Assembly: GCA_900313105.1 (NCBI GenBank)
Contig: OMPY01000001.1
Span: 17,072-77,727, forward strand
Direction of reading: 5' to 3'
Source of the DNA: an uncultured Pseudomonadota bacterium
GTDB lineage: Bacteria > Pseudomonadota > Alphaproteobacteria > Rs-D84
DNA: 60,656 bases
Shown here: piece after piece, positions 41,702 to 50,088 of the stretch
Numbering within the stretch: the first letter of the stretch is position 1
Layout: every line of letters begins with the position of its first letter
Translations under genes and position numbers: made by a program
The notes under the pieces: model-generated
The model's input: the letters and a program-made list of their open reading frames with translations, nothing else
Told to the model about the DNA's origin: nothing
Databases searched by the model: none

Positions 41702-42770
41702 TTGTGGAATTGTTGGATTGCCAAATGTTGGAAAATCGACATTGTTTAATGCATTGACGCAAAGTGCCGCGGCGGACGCGCAAAATTATCCTTTTTGCAC
41801 CATAGAACCGAATACCGGCCGCGTTGTTGTGCCGGATGAAACACTGCATAAATTGGCGGCGGTGGATAATTCGGCAAAGATTATACCGACGCAACTTGAA
41901 ATTGTTGATATTGCGGGGTTGGTGCGCGGGGCGTCAAACGGCGAAGGTTTGGGAAATAAGTTTCTTGGTAATATATTGGAAACAGACGCGATTATTCATG
42001 TTGTGCGTTGCTTTGAAAACGATGATATTGTGCATGTAGATGGGCGAATTGACCCGATTGCCGATATTGATACGATTGAAACGGAACTTATGCTGGCGGA
42101 TTTGGAAAGTTTGAATAAACAGATAAAAAATCTTGAAAAAAAGGCGCATGGGCTGGATAAAGTCGCAATAAAATTGTTGGCGGATGCAAATGTAATAAAG
42201 GAAAACCTGGAAAAATCTGTGCCGGCGCGGGATGTGGATATTGATGCCAAGCCGTTTAATTTACTAACATCAAAACCGGTGATTTATGTGTGTAATGTTG
42301 AAGAGGCCGCCGCCGCAAACGGAAATAAGTTTTCGGACGCGGTTAAACAAAAGTTTGGTGCAAAAAATCCTGTACTGGTTATATCCGGCAAGATAGAAAT
42401 GGAAATCGCACAAATTGTTGACCCGGAAGAAAGAAAAATGTTTTTAGATGATTTGGGTTTAAAACAATCGGGGCTAGAGCAGGTGATAAAAACCGGATAT
42501 GAAACATTGGGACTGCAAACTTTCTATACGGTCGGGCCAAAAGAAGCGCATGCGTGGACAATAACACGTGGTATGACCGCACCCCAGGCGGCCGGTAAAA
42601 TTCATACTGATTTTGAACGTGGTTTTATAAGGGCGGAAATAATTTCGCCGGCGGATTATATCGCGCTTGGTGGTGAAGTCGCGGTGAAAGAGGCGGGCAA
42701 AATGCGCCTTGTTGGTCGTGACTATGTTATGCAAGAAGGCGACATTTGCCATTTCTTGTTTAATAATTAG
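41691..42770 (+). CDS. ychF: Ribosome-binding ATPase YchF
   Basis: 359-residue Obg-family P-loop protein that prefers ATP. It starts MGFNCGIVGLPNVGKST (G1 at about residues 9-17), then NYPFCTIEPN (switch I), DIAGLVRGAS (G3) and the C-terminal TGS domain with TVGPKEAHAWTITRGMTAPQAAGKIHTDFERGFIRAE. The start has AAAGGA 6 nt upstream. The stop TAG is in the first ATTAGTG of a repeat. Confidence 0.97.
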   Translation: MGFNCGIVGLPNVGKSTLFNALTQSAAADAQNYPFCTIEPNTGRVVVPDETLHKLAAVDNSAKIIPTQLEIVDIAGLVRGASNGEGLGNKFLGNILETDAIIHVVRCFENDDIVHVDGRIDPIADIDTIETELMLADLESLNKQIKNLEKKAHGLDKVAIKLLADANVIKENLEKSVPARDVDIDAKPFNLLTSKPVIYVCNVEEAAAANGNKFSDAVKQKFGAKNPVLVISGKIEMEIAQIVDPEERKMFLDDLGLKQSGLEQVIKTGYETLGLQTFYTVGPKEAHAWTITRGMTAPQAAGKIHTDFERGFIRAEIISPADYIALGGEVAVKEAGKMRLVGRDYVMQEGDICHFLFNN

Positions 42771-42835
42771 TGGGTAGTGTTAGTGTAAGTCCCGCCTTCG
42801 CCCGTTGGGCTACGGCGAGGCAGGGGTTAGTGGGG
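42767..42835 (+). repeat. TTAGTG repeat with GC-rich palindrome after ychF
   Basis: TTAGTGGGTAGTGTTAGTGTAAG, then CCCGCCTTCGCCCG-TTGGG-CTACGGCGAGGCAGGG, then another TTAGTG. It begins in the ychF stop codon and ends just before the BRO-N gene. Confidence 0.75.
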
Positions 42836-42843
42836 GAAATTTT

Positions 42844-43668
42844 ATGGAAACGGCATTAAAATTATTTGAAGATAAAAAAATTAGAACCCATTGGGATGAA
42901 TCCCAAGAAAAATGGTATTTTTCTGTGGTTGATGTTGTTGCGGCGTTGACCGACAGTGATTATCAACACGCGCGCAATTATTGGAAAGTATTAAAAACAA
43001 GGTTAAAGTCAGAAGGTAATCAGTCGGTTACAAATTGTAACCAACTGAAAATGCAATCGTCTGACGGTAAATTTTATAATACCGATGTTGCGGATACCGA
43101 ACAAATTTTGCGCCTAATTCAATCTGTGCCATCAAAGAAAGCCGAACCTTTTAAAATATGGTTGGCAAAAGTTGGGGCTGAAAGAATTGATGAAATCGCC
43201 GACCCGGAAATGGCGATTCAACGCGCGTTGCGGTATTATCAACGTATGGGATATTCCAACGAATGGATTGCCCAAAGATTAAAATCTATTGAAATTCGCA
43301 AAGATTTAACCAATGAATGGGACCGTGGCGGCGTTAAACAGGGGTTAGAATACGCGTTACTTACCGATGAAATAACGCGTGCTTGGTCGGGAATGAATAC
43401 GCGTGATTATAAAAAAATGAAGGGATTAAAAAAAGAATCTTTGCGCGATAATATGACGAATGCGGAATTGGTTTTGAATATGTTGGCCGAATTGTCCACT
43501 ACTGAAATATCAAAAAAAGAAAATCCAAAGGGTTTTCGTGAGAATATGCGTGTTGCATCCCGTGGTGGTGGCGTTGCGCGTGCGGCAAAATTGCAGTTAG
43601 AAAAAGAAACCGGTAAAAAAATAATAACTGGCCGAAATGCTAAATTATTAAAAAAGATAGATAAATAG
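42844..43668 (+). CDS. BRO-N domain protein
   Basis: 274-residue member of the chromosomal BRO/DinD-like family. The Bro-N domain covers residues 1-110 (LKLFEDKKIRTHWDESQEKWYFSVVDVVAALTDS). The C-terminal half carries KKAEPFKIWLAKVGAERIDEI, LTDEITRAWSGMNTRDYK, LKKESLRDNMTNAELVLNMLAE and the terminal GGGVARAAK block. Homologues occur in many gut bacteria and phages and are presumed DNA-binding or antirepressor proteins; the role is unknown. GGGGA lies 6 nt upstream of the ATG. Next to a repeat and an AT-rich GNAT gene, it is probably transferred. Confidence 0.85.
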   Translation: METALKLFEDKKIRTHWDESQEKWYFSVVDVVAALTDSDYQHARNYWKVLKTRLKSEGNQSVTNCNQLKMQSSDGKFYNTDVADTEQILRLIQSVPSKKAEPFKIWLAKVGAERIDEIADPEMAIQRALRYYQRMGYSNEWIAQRLKSIEIRKDLTNEWDRGGVKQGLEYALLTDEITRAWSGMNTRDYKKMKGLKKESLRDNMTNAELVLNMLAELSTTEISKKENPKGFRENMRVASRGGGVARAAKLQLEKETGKKIITGRNAKLLKKIDK

Positions 43669-43770
43669 TGTGTGCGGTTTCCGAGCTGAATTATTGGAAA
43701 TTAGTGACGATATAAAAAAATTATGTTATAATATCTGGTAACACAAAGGCATAATAATATAGGATAAGAA

Positions 43771-44241
43771 ATGAAAAATATATCTATAAGAAAGGCGGAT
43801 TTAAAGGATTTAAAATGGATTCAAAAGTTAAATCATGAATTGTTTGTTCTTGAAAAACAAAATTTTGATTCGACTTTAGTAACAGATTGGCCTTTGTCGC
43901 AAGAAGGTGAGAAGTATTTTGAAGAATTAATACAAAAAAAATACGTCATTATTACAACAGATAACGGTCATATAATTGGATATTTGGCAGGTTCTATAAA
44001 TGATAAATGTTCTTATTCTAATCTCCAATACGGTGAAATAAATAATATGTTTATTGATAGTAAATACAGAGGGCAAGGTATAGGAAAAGCATTGATAAAT
44101 GAATTCAAAAAATATTGTTGTGAACACAATATTCGTAATTTAAAAGTCGTGGCAAGTGCGAAAAATAAAAATGCACGTGATTTTTATCAAAAATATGGTT
44201 TTAATGAATTTGATATAACCTTAACAATGTCAATAGATTAA
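43771..44241 (+). CDS. GNAT-family N-acetyltransferase
   Basis: 156 residues: MKNISIRKADLKDLKWIQKLNHELF at the start, a beta-4/5 stretch INNMFIDSKYRGQGIGKALI with the acetyl-CoA pyrophosphate loop RGQGIG, and NKNARDFYQKYGF near the end. This is a complete GNAT fold. The acceptor is unknown. It is strikingly AT-rich with many AAA and ATA codons compared with neighbours, suggesting recent transfer. A TATAAT at 43727-43732 may be its -10. Confidence 0.85.
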   Translation: MKNISIRKADLKDLKWIQKLNHELFVLEKQNFDSTLVTDWPLSQEGEKYFEELIQKKYVIITTDNGHIIGYLAGSINDKCSYSNLQYGEINNMFIDSKYRGQGIGKALINEFKKYCCEHNIRNLKVVASAKNKNARDFYQKYGFNEFDITLTMSID

Positions 44242-44480
44242 ATAGTTCAAAAGCAGTAGAAAAATAGCAGTTTTCAAAAATCTAACTTTCGAACTTTTTG
44301 TGGGTATCGGAAATCTAATAAAAAGCCGAAATAAAGAGTAGGGCGGGGGATGGGTTTGGCGCGGATTTTATCCGCGCCGCAACTGCGCTCGTCAACCTTG
44401 ATAGGTTGACCGCCATACTACCGTCTGGCTCTCGCTTGTGGTGAACCACCTTGTCTCGGTGATTCAACCATCGGAACAAG
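44242..44480. other. Non-coding structured stretch with a tRNA-fMet 3'-end copy
   Basis: No gene. Hairpins: GGCGCGGAT/ATCCGCGCC (about 44358-44377) and GTCAACCT/AGGTTGAC (about 44392-44411). On the minus strand CAAACCCATCCCCCGC at 44359-44344 repeats the 3' part of the fMet tRNA (CAAATCCATCCCCCGC at 44547-44532) with one mismatch, in the same orientation, 188 nt further downstream. Confidence 0.7.
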
Positions 44481-44525
44481 TTAAATAATAAAAATAACCC
44501 ATTTTGGGTTATTTTTATTATTTAA
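44481..44525. terminator. Long terminator after initiator tRNA
   Basis: Perfect 20-bp inverted repeat TTAAATAATAAAAATAACCC and its complement around ATTTT. It lies 1 nt from the encoded CCA of the fMet tRNA on the minus strand. AT-rich arms allow termination in both directions. Confidence 0.85.
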
Positions 44526-44526
44526 C

Positions 44527-44603
<77 letters not shown>

Positions 44604-44658
44604 ATAAACGGGAATCATTATATATCATATTTTGTTATTGTCAAACAAAATGTGATTT

Positions 44659-46482
44659 TTAGTATGATGGATGCGACATATTTAACATTTGTTGTGTTAA
44701 AATATCACTTGGTTGCTGTGGTATATTGATACTATCATCTGAATTACCGGTATTAGAAAAATCTTTATTTATAAAATTTTCGATATCTATATAACCCTTG
44801 GCGTCTAATTCTTGTTGTGTGTATGTTTGTTTTTTATATGCGTTATCCCGTAAATCACGGTATTTATTACTTGCTTTCTTTGTGTTATGGTGTTCGATAT
44901 AACCTATGGATATAATAATAAGTCCATCGGGGCCATCGGCAATACCCCAAACAATACGTTTCGAATCAGTATGGTTGGAACTATCGATACTTTGGACCAA
45001 ACAACAACCAGATTCACGTGTGACTGTGGCGGATACGGTTTCCTTGTTGTCTTTTATTATATGAACCGCACCTTGGAGTTGCATTTCCAATGGATCAAGG
45101 TTTATTTCATTTATTGCCTGTAATACGGTATTTACATTTTGTTTTGAAGATTTTTCAATCTTTTTTAACAAGTCTGTTGTTATATATTTTTTTATTTTTA
45201 TTGGTTTGCGTTTAACAGGTTCTGTTTTTAAAAATTCGTTCATTTTTGGTGGAATGTATTCTGGTTTCGCTTTTTCTTCTTTGATGCGTTCATTTATAAT
45301 ATTTTGTAAATCTTGTTTAACAAGTTCAATTTGAGAGGCATCTATACATATAACATTTACACCATCCGCACGGCGCATAGTTTTCTTTTGTATTCTATTT
45401 TTACGCTGGTCAGATAAAACAAATCTTATAAAACGGTCTAATTCTCCGTCTGTGTATATATCATATTCTGGTAATGTGCGTAAAATGGTTAATATTTCTT
45501 TGACTTCCAAATGTTTATTTTGGATTTTTTGTTCAAATATTTTTTCAGATGGTGTCGTTGTAATTTCGATAACAGTTGGTTCTGGGGTTATTTTTTTATC
45601 GCGACATTTTTCAACCAACATATCCAATAAATTATTTCCCTTGGTATCAAGAACAGTCACATATGGGTAGTGTTCAATAAAATTTAATACATTTGTAAAA
45701 TGTTCTTTATTTTGTGATAAAAATTCTTTTTTTATCAATTTTGGTTCGACAATCAATGTTTTTACACATGTTGTATCAAATTCATCATAATTTTTGTCGT
45801 ATTGTTTCGGCATTATGTTTATTAAAACATCAAAGTCAGTGATACTGTATGCGCAATTGATTTTATGTGTTATTGGTAAAATTGTATCTTTGGTTATATA
45901 ATCTTTACCAAGCCCGGAACAATCAAAAGTTCCATCAACCTGGTGTGGAAAAATTTTATTATATTTTGATGGATAAAAATCACCAGAAACAATAATATCC
46001 CTTAAATAAAAATAATCAGTTTTGTCTTTCTTGTTAACTGTATTTCTTAAATCTAAATCGCCGTTGATTTTTATATAACATCCTGGATATTCGGATAAAA
46101 AGTTTTCGTGTACATTTGATAATGTTTCAAAAGGGTATTTGATAATATTACCTTTGGAATCAATGATATTAAAATTTAATAAATTACGTTGAGTAACACC
46201 TTTTCGACGATATGCCGCGTTTGTAATAATGTCTATGATTTCTTGGGTTGTGCCACGGTTAAAACTTAATTTTAACGCAATCATACCATTTATTTTTTCT
46301 TCGGATATTGTCATTTTCTTTAATGTGTCGATAATATCAAAAACGTTTATTTTTGGTGGAATTTTTTTAATTATTGATGTTAAGATATTTAGTCTAAAAT
46401 CACCCAGTTCAAGAAGTTCGTTCTTGTTATCTTCTTCGATTCTTGAAAATTCCGTTTGCAACGCATTTAATAAATTGTGCAT
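44659..46482 (-). CDS. Large orphan, 607 residues
   Basis: Not recognised as a whole. The middle third contains INGDLDLRN, VSGDFYPSKYNK and VDGTFDCSGLGKD, spaced like degenerate GDFDCS-type leucine-rich repeats found in some gut bacteria. The C-terminal 120 residues (LQGAVHIIKDNKETVSATVTRESG and RIVWGIADGPDGLIIISIGYIEHHN) resemble the RelE/ParE-type toxin fold in pattern. No signal peptide or membrane helix. Very AT-rich and lysine-rich. It has its own strong promoter. It could be an effector or a toxin-like protein; only inference. Confidence 0.6.
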   Translation of the reverse strand: MHNLLNALQTEFSRIEEDNKNELLELGDFRLNILTSIIKKIPPKINVFDIIDTLKKMTISEEKINGMIALKLSFNRGTTQEIIDIITNAAYRRKGVTQRNLLNFNIIDSKGNIIKYPFETLSNVHENFLSEYPGCYIKINGDLDLRNTVNKKDKTDYFYLRDIIVSGDFYPSKYNKIFPHQVDGTFDCSGLGKDYITKDTILPITHKINCAYSITDFDVLINIMPKQYDKNYDEFDTTCVKTLIVEPKLIKKEFLSQNKEHFTNVLNFIEHYPYVTVLDTKGNNLLDMLVEKCRDKKITPEPTVIEITTTPSEKIFEQKIQNKHLEVKEILTILRTLPEYDIYTDGELDRFIRFVLSDQRKNRIQKKTMRRADGVNVICIDASQIELVKQDLQNIINERIKEEKAKPEYIPPKMNEFLKTEPVKRKPIKIKKYITTDLLKKIEKSSKQNVNTVLQAINEINLDPLEMQLQGAVHIIKDNKETVSATVTRESGCCLVQSIDSSNHTDSKRIVWGIADGPDGLIIISIGYIEHHNTKKASNKYRDLRDNAYKKQTYTQQELDAKGYIDIENFINKDFSNTGNSDDSINIPQQPSDILTQQMLNMSHPSY

Positions 46483-46507
46483 TTTTTCCTTTTTTATTCT
46501 TGTATAT

Positions 46508-46536
46508 TATATAATACAAAATAAAACGATTGTCAA
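46508..46536 (-). promoter_or_regulatory. Promoter of the 607-residue orphan
   Basis: Minus-strand perfect TTGACA (46536-46531), 17-nt spacer, TATATA (46513-46508); AAGGA lies before the ATG. The -10 is embedded in the palindrome TATTATATAATA. Confidence 0.7.
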
Positions 46537-46632
46537 GTTTTTTATTATTTTATTTTTTTGGTGTTGGAAGTCACAAGATGCCACTTTTTGGTTATATGGT
46601 GGTGGGGTTGGGAATCGGTGCCTAATGTATGC

Positions 46633-46661
46633 TTGAAATATGATTTTTTTGTTGGTAAAAT
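46633..46661 (+). promoter_or_regulatory. Promoter of the acyltransferase-lpxK-lpxC operon
   Basis: TTGAAA at 46633-46638, 17-nt spacer, TAAAAT at 46656-46661, then only 9 nt to the ATG at 46671 with no Shine-Dalgarno. Leaderless start predicted. Confidence 0.65.
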
Positions 46662-46670
46662 TGCGGTGTT

Positions 46671-47450
46671 ATGTTCAGAAAGATTTGGAAAAAATTTTGG
46701 GAACCGATATTGGGGCTGTCGATTTTTCAATGGATTATCGCCGGAATTATGGCGGTGATAATTTGGTTTGTGTATTTTACATGTCGGAAAAAAATTGTAA
46801 ATTACGAAACTTTTAAGAAATTTCGGCATCGGCCCGCGATTTTTGTGTTCTGGCATGGGCGCAGTTTTATGTTATCGCCGATTGTGTGTTTGGGTGGTAT
46901 GAAGTCCTATGCGGTGGCAAGCAAACACAAAGACGGCCGTATGATGGCAAAATTGCAACATTTATTTGGTTTGCGTGCAATTTATGGCAGTTCGCATAAC
47001 GGTGGTTTGTCGGTGTTGCGCGATGGGGTGCGTGTGTTGCGACGCGGCGACCATTCACTTTGTATTTCCCCCGATGGGCCGGGTGGGCCGTCGTTGCGTG
47101 TCCAAGAAGGTGCGCTTTATTTCGCAAAAATGACCGGGGCGCCGATTATTCCGGTTTGCTTTTCGGCGCGACATGTTTGGATTCAACGCCGGTGGGATAG
47201 GTATTTATTGGTATATCCTTTTACCCGTGTAAAGTGTATTGTTGGGGAACCGATGTATATCGATTCAAAAATTTCTGATTCAGATTTTGAATCGCGGCGC
47301 AAAGAATTAGAAGATATTATGGTTGGGCAACTTCGTGAATTGGACGCGGAATTTAATTTGCCGGTCATTGAACAAGATATGAATTCGGCGGATTTCAAGA
47401 AAGCAAAAAGAGAGGGCAGGGAACCAAAACTTACAAAAAGGTATAGATAA
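46671..47450 (+). CDS. DUF374-type lysophospholipid/lipid A acyltransferase family protein
   Basis: 259 residues. An N-terminal membrane helix (about 18-40) is followed by FVFWHGRSFM, SKHKDGRMMAKLQHLFGLRAIYGSS.NGG, and SPDGPGGPSLRVQEGALYFAKMTGAPIIPV, the DUF374 (LPLAT-like) signature. Members are membrane acyltransferase-like enzymes. Location right before lpxK and lpxC suggests a role in lipid A or envelope lipid acylation. Two bases separate it from lpxK. The acyl acceptor is unknown. Confidence 0.85.
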   Translation: MFRKIWKKFWEPILGLSIFQWIIAGIMAVIIWFVYFTCRKKIVNYETFKKFRHRPAIFVFWHGRSFMLSPIVCLGGMKSYAVASKHKDGRMMAKLQHLFGLRAIYGSSHNGGLSVLRDGVRVLRRGDHSLCISPDGPGGPSLRVQEGALYFAKMTGAPIIPVCFSARHVWIQRRWDRYLLVYPFTRVKCIVGEPMYIDSKISDSDFESRRKELEDIMVGQLRELDAEFNLPVIEQDMNSADFKKAKREGREPKLTKRYR

Positions 47451-47451
47451 A

Positions 47452-48363
47452 ATGAAGACACCTTGGTGGTTTTTACATAAAACACCGCTTAGTTTTTTGT
47501 TGTTGCCGGTTGCGTTTATTTACTATGGCATTGGGCGTGTTGTTTATGGATGGCGGAAAATGTTCGCGTATAAATCGCGGCGCAAGATTATTTGTATCGG
47601 TGGAATTTTTGCCGGCGGTGTTGGAAAAACGCCGATTGTGCGCATAATTGCGAACTTTTTGGATTCGCCTGTTGTTATGCGTGGGTATAAACGGACGGCA
47701 AGTACAAATAATATCGGGGACGAGGCCGCAATGCTTATGTCCGATGGAATTGCCGTGCATGTCGGGCATCGGAAAAGTAATATATTGTTATTAAATCGGC
47801 AAAAAGATAATACGCCGATTGTTATGGATGATGGTTTGCAAAATCCGTCTATTAAAAAAGATATTTCAATTTATGTATTCGATGAAGGTTTGGGGTTTGG
47901 TAATGGATTTTTATTGCCGGCGGGGCCGTTAAGGGAAACGAAATCGCATATTCTAAATGCCGATGCGATTATTGTTATAAAAAATAAAAATCCGCGGAAA
48001 AAGTTCGCTTTGCCGACGGGAATTCCAATTTTTTATGCGGAAAATAAAACCGTGTCGCCATACGCGCGTGGGGAACGGTTGTTTGCCTTTGCGGGAATTG
48101 GGTATCCAAAAAAGTTTTTTAATTCATTGACGGGGGTTGTCGCGAAACGTGGATTTGGTGATCATTATCAATATACTGAAAAAGATATTGCGGATTTAAT
48201 CGAAAGTGCACGGCGCAAAAAAGCAAAACTTGTCACGACGGAAAAAGATTGGGTGCGACTTCCCATCGATGTGCGTGAAAAAATAAAGTTCGCGCGGTTG
48301 GAAACAAAAATAGATGAAAGATTCTTTGATTGGTTAAAGGGGAAATTAAATTGCGTACAATAA
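47452..48363 (+). CDS. lpxK: Tetraacyldisaccharide 4'-kinase
   Basis: 303-residue membrane-bound kinase that adds the 4'-phosphate to lipid A precursor. The basic/hydrophobic N-terminus anchors it. The P-loop is GGIFAGGVGKTPIV, followed by DEAAML and the VMDDGLQNPSIKKDISIYVFD core with DDGLQ. Slightly shorter than E. coli LpxK. It ends within the beginning of lpxC if the TTG start is used. Confidence 0.94.
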   Translation: MKTPWWFLHKTPLSFLLLPVAFIYYGIGRVVYGWRKMFAYKSRRKIICIGGIFAGGVGKTPIVRIIANFLDSPVVMRGYKRTASTNNIGDEAAMLMSDGIAVHVGHRKSNILLLNRQKDNTPIVMDDGLQNPSIKKDISIYVFDEGLGFGNGFLLPAGPLRETKSHILNADAIIVIKNKNPRKKFALPTGIPIFYAENKTVSPYARGERLFAFAGIGYPKKFFNSLTGVVAKRGFGDHYQYTEKDIADLIESARRKKAKLVTTEKDWVRLPIDVREKIKFARLETKIDERFFDWLKGKLNCVQ

Positions 48364-49295
48364 AAAATAATGTTGTTTGTTCGGGTGTTGGTATTCATTC
48401 GGGTGACCCGATAAATATGATTGTGCGCCCGTTTGATAGGCCGGGAATTTTTTTTCGGCGTGTTGATTTGGATGATAAAAATTTAATTCCCGCGACATAT
48501 GATAATGTGTGTGATACAAAAATGCGTAATACAACAATTGGGAATCTTGGTGGCGCGCATGTTAAAACAATCGAACATTTGATGGCGGCGCTTTTTATTG
48601 CGGGTGTGGATAGCGCATTGGTTGATGTTGATGGGGCCGAAGTACCAATTATGAACGGAAGTGCAAGTTTATTTTATCGGCGAATAATAGAGGCCGGTGT
48701 CACAAAGGGTAAATATAAAAAGATTATTGTGAAAAAGCCCGTCGTTGTCACCGCGCGGGAAATGTTGCGGGCATTGCCGTTGCGTGAACGCGTTGCGGGT
48801 TTTATTTCGGGACTGTTTTACCGGCGGCGTGGTTTGGACGGGTATGTTAAACTTTTGCCATCAAAAGACAAGGCGTTGAATATAAAGGCGACATTGATTT
48901 ACCCTGAACCGATTATTGGAAAACAAAGTTTTGTTTATTCTTTTGATGAAACAAAATGGTCGATTGATAATTTTATAAAAAATATCGCATCGGCGCGGAC
49001 ATTTGGAAAATATGCGGAATGGGGTTATTTAAAGGCGCATGGTATGGCGCGCGGGGCGGATGAAAAAAATGTTATTGTGTTGGACCTGGGCGGGAAAAAA
49101 ACACTAAATCGAATTTATTGGCCGGACGAATTTGTGCGTCATAAAATTATCGATGCGATTGGTGATATGTTCACATCTGGCGGGTTTATTGTTGGAAATT
49201 TGGAATCTTATAAGGGAAGTCATGCGTTAAATAATGCGGTGCTTAAAAAGTTGTTTAGTAATCCTGATAATTATGATATAATAGATGCCGAATAA
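48351..49295 (+). CDS. lpxC: UDP-3-O-acyl-N-acetylglucosamine deacetylase
   Basis: 314-residue zinc deacetylase, committed step of lipid A synthesis. TTG at 48351 is chosen as start: it gives (M)RTIKNNVVCSGVGIHSG, the usual N-terminus, and AAAGGGGA lies 7 nt before. The frame opens at 48330 with an ATG lacking a site. Zinc ligands lie in KTIEHLMAA and RHKIIDAIGD. Compared with typical LpxC it has about 25 extra residues after VKKPVVVTARE (LRALPLRERVAGFISGLFYR), hydrophobic and basic, which could touch the membrane. Confidence 0.93.
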   Translation: MRTIKNNVVCSGVGIHSGDPINMIVRPFDRPGIFFRRVDLDDKNLIPATYDNVCDTKMRNTTIGNLGGAHVKTIEHLMAALFIAGVDSALVDVDGAEVPIMNGSASLFYRRIIEAGVTKGKYKKIIVKKPVVVTAREMLRALPLRERVAGFISGLFYRRRGLDGYVKLLPSKDKALNIKATLIYPEPIIGKQSFVYSFDETKWSIDNFIKNIASARTFGKYAEWGYLKAHGMARGADEKNVIVLDLGGKKTLNRIYWPDEFVRHKIIDAIGDMFTSGGFIVGNLESYKGSHALNNAVLKKLFSNPDNYDIIDAE

Positions 49296-49313
49296 AACAA
49301 AAGAGGGAAGTAT

Positions 49314-49751
49314 ATGAAAAAATATCTTGGATTATTTTTGGGTTTGTTCGCACTTTGCGGTTGTGGCGGATATATTAAAAATGAAAATGGCAGTGAATAT
49401 ATCAAACAATTAGATGGTGAACCAATTGGGTGTATTTTCCTGTATAAATTGGAATCCGAAGTTTCGGTTTACGATGCGGATGATGCGCGCCGTTATTTGG
49501 AAAATCGTATCGCCGACCAGGCGCGGCCCGGTAATGCATATTGGTTGGTAAGTCAACGGACACGACCGAACGAATGGGTTTTGTTTGGGCCGGAACGCGC
49601 TTTTGTTTTGGCGGCCAATGTTTATGAATGTCCGAACCTGCATGCGGTAAAGACCGCACGTACCGATAAACCATTTCCGGACTATGATGCGAAACCGTCA
49701 TGCGCAAACGGTTCGTTTTATGGTATCGGTGGCGGCGGATGCGGACAATAA
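49314..49751 (+). CDS. Lipoprotein, DUF4156-like
   Basis: 145 residues. Signal peptide with lipobox LCGC at residues 19-22, so lipidated Cys. The mature part (IGCIFLYKLESEV, then ARRYLENRIADQARPGNAYWLVSQ and VLAANVYECP) follows the order of DUF4156 lipoproteins (a G..F...... element, DL.N.AA..GGN.V, and an A..Y.C end). Ends in a Gly-rich tail with a Cys (GIGGGGCGQ). Function unknown; RBS GAGGGA. Downstream of lpxC in the same run. Confidence 0.65.
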   Translation: MKKYLGLFLGLFALCGCGGYIKNENGSEYIKQLDGEPIGCIFLYKLESEVSVYDADDARRYLENRIADQARPGNAYWLVSQRTRPNEWVLFGPERAFVLAANVYECPNLHAVKTARTDKPFPDYDAKPSCANGSFYGIGGGGCGQ

Positions 49752-49753
49752 TT

Positions 49754-49846
49754 ATTAGTGGTTATCCGTCTTCGTCCGTCATCGCAAAGCGATGCCGTGA
49801 CTACGCCGAGACTGCGCCAGGGCTGTACCCTGGCTTGGTGTAAGTG
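49754..49846 (+). repeat. 93-bp intergenic repeat, copy 2
   Basis: One visible mismatch with 11094-11186. It begins 2 nt after the lipoprotein stop codon and carries the same two hairpins. Confidence 0.9.
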
Positions 49847-50036
49847 GTTAGTCCGTCACGACCGCGGCGCGGCGTGCCGCGACGGGTGCGGGCGCGGATG
49901 CGCCCGTGTTTTGTGTTAGTGTGTAATTCTGCTTTTTAACAATGTGACGATTCACCGGGATTTTTTTGTAATTACAAGATAATTTTAGTTTCTACTAACC
50001 ACTAATCACTAACACTTACACTGACCACTAATTTAC
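49847..50036. repeat. Extended repeat complex before the pilus operon
   Basis: TTAGTCCGTCACGACCGCGGCGCGGCG, shared with the reverse complement of 37083-37110, is followed by a TTAGTG unit at 49916-49921. After an AT-rich gap come further units in reverse orientation (49995-50036). With copy 2 this makes an inverted complex of about 280 bp. No gene in 49752-50088. Confidence 0.75.
49889..49912 (+). terminator. Terminator-like hairpin after the lipoprotein gene
   Basis: Perfect CGGGCGC/GCGCCCG stem with GGAT loop followed by TGTTTTG. It has the same stem as the ileS attenuator, but the T-run is broken. Confidence 0.55.
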
Positions 50037-50059
50037 ACTGGAATTAGATATTCGATTTG

Positions 50060-50068
50060 TGTTATAAT
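50060..50068 (+). promoter_or_regulatory. Extended -10 promoter of the pilus operon
   Basis: TGTTATAAT, an extended -10 (TGnTATAAT), 20 nt before the TTG start. The -35 region is poor, as is common with extended -10 sites. Confidence 0.5.
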
Positions 50069-50088
50069 CTTTCAAAGCGAGAGAGATT

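Noticed and set aside
49752-50088. Small structured RNA gene in the large intergenic gap
   Set aside because: The structures are shared with other intergenic repeats and there is no promoter placed for a discrete RNA; better described as a repeat complex.
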